Shown here: one piece after another, positions 11,706 to 22,027 of the stretch
Layout: each line of letters opens with the position of its first letter
How positions within the stretch are numbered: the stretch's first letter is position 1
Source: Erpobdella octoculata
Lineage: Eukaryota > Annelida > Clitellata > Hirudinida > Erpobdellidae
Length of the DNA stretch: 64,000 nt
Direction of reading: 5' to 3'
Assembly (NCBI GenBank): GCA_963978895.1
Contig: OZ022238.1
Coordinates: forward strand, 39,718,820-39,782,819
The notes under the pieces: generated by a model
Databases searched by the model: none
Seen by the model: only the letters and a program-made list of their open reading frames with translations
Told to the model about the DNA's origin: nothing
Translations under genes and position numbers: made by a program

Positions 11706-13318
11706 TTAAGTTTTTTTGCTAAGCGTCATTTTAGAATCAATATTTTTTTCACTTTAAATCTATGAGTGAAACTTTTCCTCATATTCTAAGTAAAACCTTT
11801 GTAAAAATGTAAAATAATCGGATATTGAAAAACCTAATTCTTCATTTGTCACCAAAAAACTCTGACTCACGCTAAAAGGTCTTAAAAGTCTAGCCAAAAT
11901 AATTAAAATAACAATTCTTAGATTCTGGAAAAAAAACTACATACCAATATTTCTGGTTATATTATATTAGGACTTTTTTTAAATAAAAAAAAGGTCAAGG
12001 TTTTCCAGATTCAACCTTCATAAATTCGTCTATGGATGAGTAGTTGTACCAGCTTTTGTTCTTGTCTAAAATGATTGGTGAGGTCTGAGGTAATGCATTG
12101 TTACAAAAACTCTCAGGTGTGCTGAATTAAAATTTGAAATTAATTTTTCTGAATGAGTTCTATGATAGATTTTTGTAATTCAACAAGTTTATTTTAGCAA
12201 TATCTTGACGTTCTCAGGATACTGATGTAGCCCGTTTGATGGAGTATAACGGCCGTCTTGGCAAAACAATATCTTTATAAATTGACACAAAATTTAAACA
12301 AACTTTTTCTGTTAAATGTTTTTCTAGTTATTATATAATGTTTGTCATCCATTTCAATCTTATGCTAAAAGTAGACAACTCATATGTATTTTGGTTGCAT
12401 TTGGATTAAAATTGAAAATACCTAAGCGACGTGTGGCGATTTTTTTCGAGGAAAGTTGGCTAGCATTTAACCCCCCCCTCCCCGGTCATCAATATTTCTG
12501 TAAAAAAAGGAAAAAGTTGGCTAGCGTTTATCTCATCCTGCGGCGAATGACTTTGTTTAGAAAAAAGGTAAAATGGTTTAGCACTTATCCCTCCTATAGT
12601 CATCAACCTTTTTTGGAGAAAAAGTTGGATGATTACATTTTAGGTGCTCCGCTTTTCTGTCATCGAATTTTTTTTGAAGGAAAGTTGGCTACCGTTCACC
12701 TGACCCTCCACTACTCATCATCGTTTTTTGTAAAAGCGAAGAGAAAAGATGGTCTGTTTTGTAGTTGGGATTGAGCTCGGCTGTCTAGAGGGATAGAAAC
12801 TCCTAAAGCTGGCTAAACATTTAGTACAAGATTTTACTTAAACCCACAAGCATGAGGGTGTAAAATATTTGTCGTCACTTTTTTAGTTTGGAGCATCTAT
12901 CGTTTGAAGTAGTATAAGATTTTCTGGTTTTTACTTAAAATGAAAAATAATCAGAAATACATTAGGAATTTGTGCTTGCGAATATGGCTGCGTTTTCGAA
13001 AATAACGGACATTTTTATGTTTTTTCAATAAATAGTTTAAATAAAATATATATATATATATATATATATTATTATTATTATTATAAATGGTTTATTTATC
13101 AATTACCGCGTGTCGACCTCACGAAATCAAGAAATTATTTTTAGGGTATAACAAGACATATCTTTCAATAAACTACAAAGCCATTCCAAATAACCCCGAT
13201 TTAGCGATATCGTAACAATGGGTATCATAAGTAGAATATAAAAGAAATGCTGGAGTTGAGGTTGGAACTCAATGATAAAAATATGAAAAGTTGAACTATC
13301 GTTATTAGTGATCACGTG
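11703..13318. repeat. dispersed ~1 kb repeat, copy C (inverted relative to 5065-6015)
   Basis: This is the reverse-complement counterpart of copy B, with an extra unshared segment at about 11930-12390. The internal imperfect repeats ('AAAGTTGGCTAGCGTTTATC', then 'TCCTATAGTCATCAAC') are best seen at 12440-12760. A short TA/ATT microsatellite lies at 13045-13085. The open frame at 12391-12774 reads only through these internal repeats and is not considered a gene. Confidence 0.75.
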
Positions 13319-13449
13319 AACTTCAATCGACCAGTCTCAATTACAGTTAACGAGAAACATAGTTGATTAAATGTGTATTTTCGTCTAATAAATTTGCCAC
13401 ATTTTAATAAAGAACCTGAGTACAGTTGAATTAAATAATTAATGGCTAA

Positions 13450-13930
13450 AGTATAAAATAATTTTCTATCGACTTTTTGCACATGGACAATTTCTAGGGT
13501 AAAATTTCCAAGAATCGAAAATTTCGAGACAAAACTTTCTGAGGCTAACTATCATGAAAGCGTAAATCGTTAAAACTGCGGATTTTTCTGACGACGAAAA
13601 GTCAAAAAAAATTTCTTACCAGTGAATTTTACCCGGAACAAATTTTTACAGGAGTGAAAAGCGAAACGGGAGATTAACTGGAAAGTTGTTTGTTCCAGAA
13701 GAAAAATTTCCCGGGAACAAAAAACTGTAGGCAAATTTCTAAGGAACAAAAAACTAGGACAATTTTTCCAAGGGGCAAACTTTTCCGGAAACGAAAAGCT
13801 ATGGGCACTAAGTTGAGGGTAAAATATTATGTGTTCAGTCCCGCATCGAGCTCTGAATGATTTCCTGGAAGCGAATAGCTATGAGCAATAAAGTTGAGGG
13901 TGATGTAATATGTGTTCAGTCCCGCAATTT
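13450..13930. repeat. degenerate purine-rich array and a short direct repeat
   Basis: A run of variations on 'GGGAACAAAAAACT' and 'AAATTTCC.AGG' resembles the arrays at 26450-26930 and 27480-27840. It is followed by two copies (about 13800 and 13880) of a ~45-bp segment ending in 'GTGTTCAGTCCCGCA'. Confidence 0.6.
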
Positions 13931-14225
13931 TGGGTAAAAATGTCTCTTGTCATATGACATACTTCTGAACTGATTGCATCATAATTTCATACCTTAAAAC
14001 TATACATTTAAAAATACTTCTTTCAACTGTCACAAAAAGAAAAAAACCCTCTTGTGTTCTATTGCCAGAAAAACATGAGATTGATCGTTCGATGTATGCT
14101 GACAATACTGGAATTGTTCCGTTGATTGGAGACATTTAAATTATTGTCAAATGTTAACATAATTACTAACATCCTTGAATGTGCTGACCGGTGGAGTGAG
14201 GTGATACAAACAAGACAGTTGCTAG

Positions 14226-15470
14226 ATGTCATATAAACTCCTGCAGAAAGTAAAGGCCTATGGAGTTAAGGGGGACCTACTGAGCTGGCTTACTGATTTT
14301 TTAGACTCTAGATTTCAACGAGTTGAGGTGGGAAATTTCCTATCCGAAGATATTTCAGTGATCAGTGGAGTTTCTCAAGGGAGTGTGCTGGGCCCTGCAT
14401 TTTTTCTTTTATTCATCAATGAATTTCCAAAAATATTTACAAGTCCAGATATAACTTGCAAATTGTTTGCTGATGATGTTAAAATATATTGTATGCCTTA
14501 TCCATCTTTTGGGTCCTCAATTGTGAGCCTTCAGAATGCTCTTGATCTTGTTTCTGGATGGAGAGAAAGATGGCAACTGAAACTGGCGGCTCAAAAATGT
14601 CTGGTATTCACAGTCAATGACAGAAGAACAGCACCATCCTCCAACATGTACACTATTAACGACCATACATTGAATTCTGTTCGAACAATTCGTGATCTTG
14701 GTATTGAGGTAGATTCACGTCTGAGATACGAAGATCATGTTAATATTATTACCCATAAAGCTGCTGCAATATCTCGTCTCCTAAGAATTTCACTCGTTTC
14801 CACTGATTGGAGAATACTCAAACTGGCATTTTGTACTTTCGTCAGACCTATACTGGAATATGGATCTCAGGTTTGGAACCCTCATTGTAGATACCTAGTT
14901 GATAGAATTGAAAGGGTTCAGAAAACATTCATCAGGTTTATCCCTTCGGTCTCTGGTCTTTCCTGTAAAGATCGTCTTCAATTTCTTGATCTTCAATCTT
15001 TGGAAAAACGCCTTTTAATTGCTAATCTAGTTTTCTGTTATAAATTAATAAATCCTTTAGTTAATATTTCTATGTCATTGTCATTTGCTCCTACCAATAT
15101 AATATCAACGCGGGTTCATAGTTATAAATTAAGATTAAATAAATTTACATGTGATGCTGTAAAATATTTCTACACTAACAGAATAGTTGCGGTTTGGAAC
15201 TCTCTCCCCGCCGATGGTGTAAATTGTTCCAGCGTTTCTTTATTTAAATTATCATTAAAATCAGCTAATTTGGACACTTTCTTATACTACAGCTAGAGTT
15301 ATTTTTTTACTTTTCTGCTATTCTGTTATTTCTAGGTGGTTTTTTTGTTGTTGTCACATCTTGATGGTTTCTGCTTCTTGTGTCCATGACTAAGGATGTC
15401 TGTGATTTTTTTTTTCATGCTAGTGTTAGTGGCTTACCAGCCCTTCTGGCATTTTTTCAATAAATAAACG
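14226..15470 (+). mobile_element. LINE reverse transcriptase, 5'-truncated but open
   Basis: A 356-residue open frame (14226-15296) covers the palm-to-tail part of a CR1/jockey-type reverse transcriptase: 'GVSQGSVLGPAFFLLFINE', the catalytic 'KLFADDVKIY', 'DLGIEVDSRLRYEDHV', 'LEYGSQVWNP', 'IERVQKTFIRF' and the closing 'FYTNRIVAVWNSLP'. The endonuclease and the fingers are missing. The first ATG lies just inside the homology ('YKLLQKVKAYGVKGDLLSWL'), so it marks truncation rather than a real start. The 3' UTR ends in a GGCTTACCAGCCC hairpin-like motif and AATAAATAAAC near 15470. Its tail architecture resembles that of the LINE at 1-797, though the proteins differ clearly. Confidence 0.85.
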
Positions 15471-15904
15471 GGGGCGATACTATGCAATTTTAAAAAATTA
15501 GAAATCTGAGTCCTGTATGGGTCTTTAATGATAGCAACTCAAAAAGCAAAATAAAAGTTTTTGGTAAAACGGATTATGCTCCAACGTTTCAGTTTTTGAA
15601 ACAAGTGGCAAAAAATAGGCATTTTCTCTAATTTGCTCTCACACACACAAATTTGACTGGAAAAAGCCTTCGCCGGGTTTAATCCGTTGTTGTTCAGCTT
15701 TTAAGGACAAAATCGAGCTAAATCTTGGAGAGGAACTGAGTATTTGTGCTATAAATATTTAAAAAATGTTCAAAAAGTATAAAAACATCGCAATAAAACA
15801 GAAATGCAAATGCTTATGAACTGGTTACTAAAAGATGTAAACCATAAAAACTACCAGAAGTTTTTTAAAGAAATTAAATGAAATTTTTTAATTCACATTT
15901 CAAC
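15471..15904. other. no recognised gene
   Basis: AT-rich spacer between two LINE relics. No supported feature. Confidence 0.45.
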
Positions 15905-16445
15905 AAATAGATTGAATTTGAATTTGAATTTTTTGAATTTGTTTATTATCAGAACCAAAAATATAAAAAACGTCTATAGAATCTAGCCATAAAAAATTAA
16001 TAAGTCTGAAAGTTATATTTTTGATGAAGAGGAGCTACATCAGGCTCCTCTATACTGACAGAAGCTGGAGGACTCGCGACTCCTAAGAGATGCGGTCCTT
16101 GAAAGCGTTTACTGTCGGGGCGTCAATTGCGTATTGCGTAAGCGCATTCCATGGAGCGAAAATCCGGTTGGTGAAAAAATTGTATCGCTCTTCGCAACCT
16201 CTGACATACTGGCGCTCTAATTTACAGTTTTGGCCACGCAGGTTGTATGCCGTGTGGCCGGCTGCTCGAGTTTGCGGAACGGAAAAGCTGACGTCGTCAA
16301 TGTTGCGGGCGATTTTGAACTGCTCGATCAGGTCACCTCTCGAACGGCGGTCTTGTAGCGTTGTGATAAACATGTAAGCCGTAAAAGGTTTTTTTTTCAC
16401 AAAACCATCATATTTTAGGATTCCCATTCGCAGCCGTTTCATTTA
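15905..16445 (-). mobile_element. LINE 3' end on the minus strand
   Basis: A - strand frame at 16083-16442 encodes a LINE C-terminal tail ('TTLQDRRSRGDLIEQFKI', 'CEERYNFFTNRIFAPWNAL', 'NAFKDRI'). The 3' UTR runs leftward to an (AATTCAA)-type tandem tail at about 15908-15945, a typical LINE 3' microsatellite tail. The copy is 5'-truncated near 16445, so only about 120 residues remain. It is a different family from the two + strand LINEs. Confidence 0.75.
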
Positions 16446-16539
16446 ATGAACATTTTTCTTTTAAAACATTTTTTTAATTGTTATCTGTAAAAATCTATAT
16501 AATTGTGTTAGATTTGTTTTTTTTAAACCTAGATAATTA

Positions 16540-17310
16540 TTGTTTTTAATAAAATAAAACAATTTTTCTTTTCAGATAATTTTCAAGCTATAATAAAATG
16601 CATTGTCATGAAGAACAAGCAGTGGCGTAGCTAGGATGGGTGACACCCGGGGCGGATATTGATGGTTTCACCCCTCGAAAACGGTAAAAAACAACATTCA
16701 GTAAAAGAAAAAATTAGGTGAGCAGGAAGTCTGATTTTTATACAACAGCTTAAATTTGATACAGATAATTTCAACTCCTCGATGTTTGCAGAGAGCATAG
16801 TATTTATCGAGAAAACCTAAAACTATGAAGATGTAAAAAATAGATTTTGATCTAGTTCGGTGCTTCACACTGAATAGGTCAAGACATTTAGACCTATCTT
16901 TTTTATTTTCACCTGCCATTCTTTTTACGCCGAATTCCTTTTTCTATTGAAATGTCGTTTTTCTTCAATTGTTTGCAGCAAGTCTTATTGCTTCTTCTAC
17001 AATATGAACCCGTTTTTTAATATAAAATTAAAGTGATTCTATTATTATGGCTAACTAATCAATACTCAAGCATTTACTTTGCAATGGGTGACACCCGGGG
17101 CGGGCCGCCCCCGCCACCCCACCCTAGCTATAGCATTGAGAACAAGCTTTTAAATTTCAGCTCGATTGGACAACGGAAATTTAATTTTCACTTTTAAGGT
17201 TTGCAAACAATCAGGAAAGCAAGCAAGCAAGACCGGCGGTGAAGTTAATATAAGGGATTTAATAAAATCACTTTTATTTTAGAAAATTTGAGTTTAGAAA
17301 ATAATTGGGA
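16540..17310 (-). repeat. dispersed repeat DR1, copy 2, split by hAT element B
   Basis: The reverse complement of 16540-16611 plus 17147-17310 matches copies at 9300 and 22985 ('AATGCATTTTATTATAG' side, and the 'GTCTTGCTTGCTTGC' side). The interruption coincides exactly with the target duplications of element B. Confidence 0.65.
16620..17138. mobile_element. hAT-type non-autonomous element B (519 bp) with 8-bp target duplication
   Basis: The left end is CAGTGGCGTAGCTAGG. The right end, read inverted, is CAATGCTATAGCTAGG. The 8-bp flanks AGAACAAG are identical (16612-16619 and 17139-17146). Just inside both ends lies the same-orientation motif 'GGGTGACACCCGGGGCGG'. There is no coding capacity. 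Copies of the host repeat without the insertion exist in this window and support the boundaries. Confidence 0.82.
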
Positions 17311-17728
17311 CATCATTATAAATATCAATTAGAATGAGTTATTGTTCAAACTAAACATGTGTCTATTTGTAAGAATAAAACTCATATTGTAAAAATGTTC
17401 GAGCAAGATTTCAATAAATCACTTTTACAACAAATTTGTAAAAACTTAAATAATAATTTATCAATATAGACAAGCAGGACATTTGTAATAGTAGGAAATA
17501 GTCAAACATATTGTGGAACACCTTGCAAGTAGTAATATCAGACAACGAATCGTCGTGTGGGGTAATGTCGACAAAACGATTCTTTGTTTTTATTGGCCAT
17601 TAAATCACAGCCTTTTGATGGTCTACTGGATGGTGCTTTTCTTATAACTATTTTATTTTCATTTTTTAACTATTATACGGAAACGTGATATTTGTGCGAG
17701 TATGTTGGTGTATGTGTGTGTATGTATC

Positions 17729-17761
<33 letters not shown>

Positions 17762-18079
17762 TGTGTGTGTGGTGTGATTGTTGCGTGTGTGGATAGCGAC
17801 GAGGCAAAAGGTGTTAAAAATATTTTGACAAAAAATAAACTAATTTATTTTCTAAAACAATAAGAACTTTTTTTTTTAAATCTGAACAAGAAATTTTACT
17901 ATGCAATGCAAGCATATTTAAAAATTTACAAAAGTCCTCGTGTTATATAGAAGGGACTTCAGAGTTTTTTTTAATGCATTAAAATGCCTAGCTATCCATC
18001 ATTTTATAAATTTAGAAATACTAACAATTTAAAAATGTTTTTTTTATTTTTACAAATTTACAATGTACAGTTTAACAAC
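17311..18079. other. no recognised gene; GT microsatellite
   Basis: AT-rich spacer containing an interrupted (GT)n tract at about 17700-17785. No gene supported. Confidence 0.55.
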
Positions 18080-18082
18080 TTA

Positions 18083-18566
18083 AGGCGGGCGCACACGAGC
18101 AACTAAGTTGCTTTAAATTTCTTTAGCAACTTTTGCGCGCACACGCTTAGAGTAACAGTTGGTATTTTTTGTTGAAATTCTCTAATAAATTAATTTATTA
18201 CATTGAATCAAATTCCATCACAATTTTTTTGCAAGTTTTCTATTTTATTCGATAATCATAGGTTATAAAACTTTTTGCAAATTATTAAATTATTTTATTA
18301 AAATTTATCAAATTCATAACAGAATCTCTAGTCCATTTTATTGTTATATTTTTCTTATAAAAATAACTATTTAACTAATAACAGAAAGACGGGTGACTTA
18401 AAGTTGTCCAAAGTTTTCAAACGAATTTGAAAACTAAACTAGTTGGGCAACTGAGTTGACAACTTAAAAAGTTGCTCAACTCATGGCGCGCACACGAGCA
18501 ATTTGGCTGCGCAACTCGAGTTGCACAACTTAGTTGTTCAATTTTGTTGTTCGTGTGCGCCCGCCT
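18083..18566. mobile_element. Harbinger-like MITE (484 bp) with TTA target duplication
   Basis: Terminal inverted repeats of about 21 bp begin AGGCGGGCGCACACGA and differ at one position between the ends. The flanking TTA trinucleotides (18080-18082 and 18567-18569) fit the TWA target preference of PIF/Harbinger elements. Subterminal copies of 'GCGCGCACACG' occur near both ends (about 18134 and 18485), and 'AACTAAGTTGC'-like inverted pieces follow each terminus. There is no coding. Confidence 0.72.
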
Positions 18567-18569
18567 TTA

Positions 18570-19650
18570 CATTTTACAATTAAAATTACCCGTCAATTTT
18601 GTGATTACATTTCTCCTATTAAAAATTAAATTCTTTTTTTCGCCTTAAGCAGTAGCTGAAAGGCTATTATTTTTTCGTAAGTTGAAATTTCTTCTAACAC
18701 TAAATCCTATTAGGAAATTTCCACCTGCGAACAAAATAATCGCAGCTCAGAGCAATTAAACTAATCGCCTCCGCAATAACGTCTAAGCACAAATCTAATG
18801 CAAAAAAGCCGAACTCTCTCTCACTCTTTCACTCTCTCTACGTGTCTAGCAGAGGCAGATACAGAGGGAGAGTCCTGCGGGCCCGGAACCCCACCCCATC
18901 CGTTGTAAACAATTAAAAAACCCAAGTCATTTAACACTATTATATACAGGCATTCACATCGTCCAAAAACTTAAGCCTAGCAGTCTGTATAGGGTACAGT
19001 GTAGGAGTTGTCACATGGTTCCTTCATCTTGTATTTTTAGTTTGTTTTATTTGTCTATATTGATTTGAACTCACCTCACTAAATCTTTGACAAAATTATT
19101 TTGTTATGCATGTTTATGACACTTGTTAACTTGTACAGAATTATTAAAACAGGTTACATATCTTATGTTTATTGATACTTGGCTGCAAAAATTGATGAAT
19201 TTTTCAATTGTATATATAATTAGATATAATTTGATATAATAGATATAATATATTCAATAAGATATAATTATGCTTGGAAGTATCAAATAATTTTTTTATT
19301 GTCGTTGTGCAAAACTTGAATCTAAAGAAAGTCAATAAACATGTTTAAAGATATTTTTGCTAAAAAATATTAAAAAAATTCAGTTTCAAAGGACTAAATC
19401 TTGACCAAAAGTATATACTAAAACAGTCAACCTAACACAAACATGAAAAAAATTCTTTTACCCACTCCGTTCTGGACCCCTACTTTCACTGTTTCTTTAA
19501 CCGCCCATGGTGGGTGTCTAATGTGTAGTTTTTGAGTTTATTATCCTTGCCAGCCAGCCAGCTAAAGTGTATTATTAAGCTCCCTTTTTCGAAACAAGTT
19601 TTCAAAATACGATAGAACAATATATAATACATTTAAGCAATAATTAATCT
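18570..19650. other. no recognised gene
   Basis: AT-rich sequence with no feature I can support. Confidence 0.45.
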
Positions 19651-19654
19651 TTTG

Positions 19655-19970
19655 TGTAGATTATTTGCACGTATTATTTTTGTGTATTATTTGTACTTGC
19701 TATTTGTATGCATTATTTGTACATATTACTTTTACGTGTTATTTGTACTTGCTATTTGTACGCATTATTTGTACTTGCTATTTGTACGCATTATTTGTAC
19801 ATATTACTTTTACGTGTTATTTGTACTTGCTATTTGTATGCATTATTTGTACATATTACTTTTACGTGTTATTTGTATGTAAAAGGTGTACATATTATTT
19901 GTATGTAATATATGAACATATTATTTTTATATGTTGTTTGTATGTATTCTTTGTAGAACATGTATTATTA
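19655..19970. repeat. minisatellite of TATTTGTAC-type units
   Basis: About twenty variations of 'TTATTTGTAC' plus 5-6 bases, arranged in a higher-order unit of about 50 bp ('ATTACTTTTACGTGTTATTT' repeated). All three forward frames are open and rich in Cys/Tyr/Leu, which is a property of the repeat rather than a protein. Confidence 0.85.
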
Positions 19971-19989
19971 TTCTTTGTTCCCTTTTAAT

Positions 19990-21089
19990 TATATCTATAA
20001 TAGGTACTTGCTATACAAATTTTATTAACATAGCTGAAAGCCATTATTCGATTCGAACCTTCAAGTTCTTTATTCAAGATTTGAGTTTATTTATTTATTG
20101 AAGAAAAATAACAAAGATAAAACATACAGCGTTAGAGTTTTATTGGTTGCAAGATTGTTTGCTGTAACCCTGGTTTGTTCAGCCTTCGCATGGTTGTTGT
20201 TACAATTCCAGGTATATAACATTCATCTCTCTTTACCTTTACAGTTTTCCAATTATGAAGTGAATGTACCTTCTTCTTTTGTGTTTGAATTGAATGTATG
20301 AATTCAAATTTCTGTTTTATGTATGAGCCTGCGTAGATATGTGTGCAGTAAAGAACCCTGGACATGAGATCCTAAAATATATACATACAAACATATATAT
20401 GTATGTATACGCAAATGCTCATATCAATGGCCGTCCACACGCTAGCACACGTAAGGACTCTTCATCTTAAGTTATTTTGTTGACATTCTTGCAATGTCAC
20501 TCATTTCTTATTAATTAATGCTCTTCTGGTGGGCGTGGTTTTCTCAGAAATTTTGAAGTTTGATTGACAATCGTCAAGAATTGTCCTCCTTCCGTTCATT
20601 GTTTGTGATCTTTTCACACACCTGAGGAATTATGACGTCATCGACATAGGGCGGAGTTCTCTCACAAAGATATTTCATTTTTTTTTTCGTTCATTCAGCT
20701 CCAACTCTGCAACGATTTGACAGAATAAGACAAATTAAATAGGGTTGTATATTTATCAAGTGGACCACGTAGAATTTATTTTATAAAATAAATTGCTTAT
20801 TTAGAGAGATTTAAAAAAACGTTTAGTTTTGATCCTGTGAAATAATTTATGCTTAGCACTCCTTACGAATGCAGTTCCGTTTTACTATCAAACTTTACGC
20901 TACAATAAATATACTTCGTTGTGCTTATCTACAGAGATTTTTTGCGATAATCAGATTCAGACTAAATATAACAATGATTTAATATATCACAATGAATGCC
21001 TGTATTTATCTATCGCATAAATTTTAAACACCTGAACTAATTTAATTGAAAGTTATTACACTGGAGGAGCATTATCAAGGGGTGGTTTG
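19990..21089. other. no recognised gene
   Basis: No supported coding. A short TATG/CATA-rich segment lies at about 20375-20410. Confidence 0.45.
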
Positions 21090-21175
21090 TGTCTACTTTG
21101 CAAAAAAACCTGCCAAACAGTTGGCGTTTATGGCCAAAAAAGCCTGAGCAACGCCGGGTATCCCAGGTAGTAATT
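21090..21175 (+). mobile_element. dispersed non-LTR-like repeat end (copy 3)
   Basis: 'AAAAAAGCCTGAGCAACGCC' followed by 'GGGTATCCCAGGTAGTA' matches the terminal part of the repeat at 3390-3615. Confidence 0.55.
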
Positions 21176-21254
21176 TCATACAGATGAAGTCACGCTCAAA
21201 TGAAAAAAGATCTTATACTATCAGAAGAAGACGAGATGTAAGTAAATTAATCTG

Positions 21255-21660
21255 CACATCTCATGTAAGTACGTAAGTACTCACATCTCATTAAAGTACA
21301 TTAGTACTCAGATCTCATGTAGGTATCCTAGTACTAACTAGTACTCACATCTCACGTAGGTACGTCAGTACTCACATCTCATGTAGGTACTCTAGTACTA
21401 ACTAGTACTAGCATCTTATGTAGGTACTCTTGTACTAACTAGTACTCACATCTCATGTAGGTACTCTAGTACTCACATCTCATGTAGGTACTCTAGTACT
21501 AACTAGTACTCACATCTCATGTAGGTCCTCTAGTACTAACTAGTACTCACATCTCATGTAGGTACTCTAGTACTAACTAGTACTCACATCTCATGTAGGT
21601 ACTCTAGTATTAACTAATACTCACATCTCATGTAGGTACGTTAGTACTCATAAGAGAACC
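21255..21660. repeat. 37-bp minisatellite upstream of the HES gene
   Basis: About eleven to thirteen copies of a 37-bp unit made of 'ACTCACATCTCATGTAGGTA' and 'CTCTAGTACTAACTAGT'; some units are shortened to the first half. The unit contains the palindromes CTAGTACTAG and ACTAGT. It ends about 370 bp upstream of the HES start codon. Confidence 0.92.
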
Positions 21661-22027
21661 GGATGAATAAATCACAAAGTATTTTAGATCTGCTGTCGGC
21701 CTGGCACGTTCACGCTCACGATTAAGAGCGAATAAGTAAGTAAATAAGGTAAACTCTCCTCTGAAATTCTCAAGAGACAAGTTTTCGCGCTACAGCACGA
21801 GTCGTACCAACAAAGAAATGAATCGCACTTTATTTTGGGGCGGAGTTTTCACATGTTTGCCGACCAATGGCGGCCATTCGAGAATGTCAATTGCGAGGCG
21901 ATGGATCGTGTTTGTCATTTGAAGCGCGTGTGCCTTTAAAAAATTCCTCAGTCATATTTTTTTCTTTCTACAAACTGGTTACCTCTCTTCTCCTTTCTGA
22001 CTGAACCAGCAGAGATACCGGGACGAC

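Noticed and set aside
12391..12774. 127-residue frame on the plus strand
   Set aside because: It runs through the imperfect internal repeats of a dispersed element; the inverted copy at 5 kb does not keep the frame.
19652..19988. Three overlapping Cys/Tyr/Leu-rich frames resembling a membrane protein
   Set aside because: All three frames are open because the DNA is a TATTTGTAC minisatellite.
21255..21660. Regularly repeated units resembling a CRISPR array
   Set aside because: The 37-bp units are contiguous, with no unique spacers, in a eukaryotic gene-rich context; it is a minisatellite.
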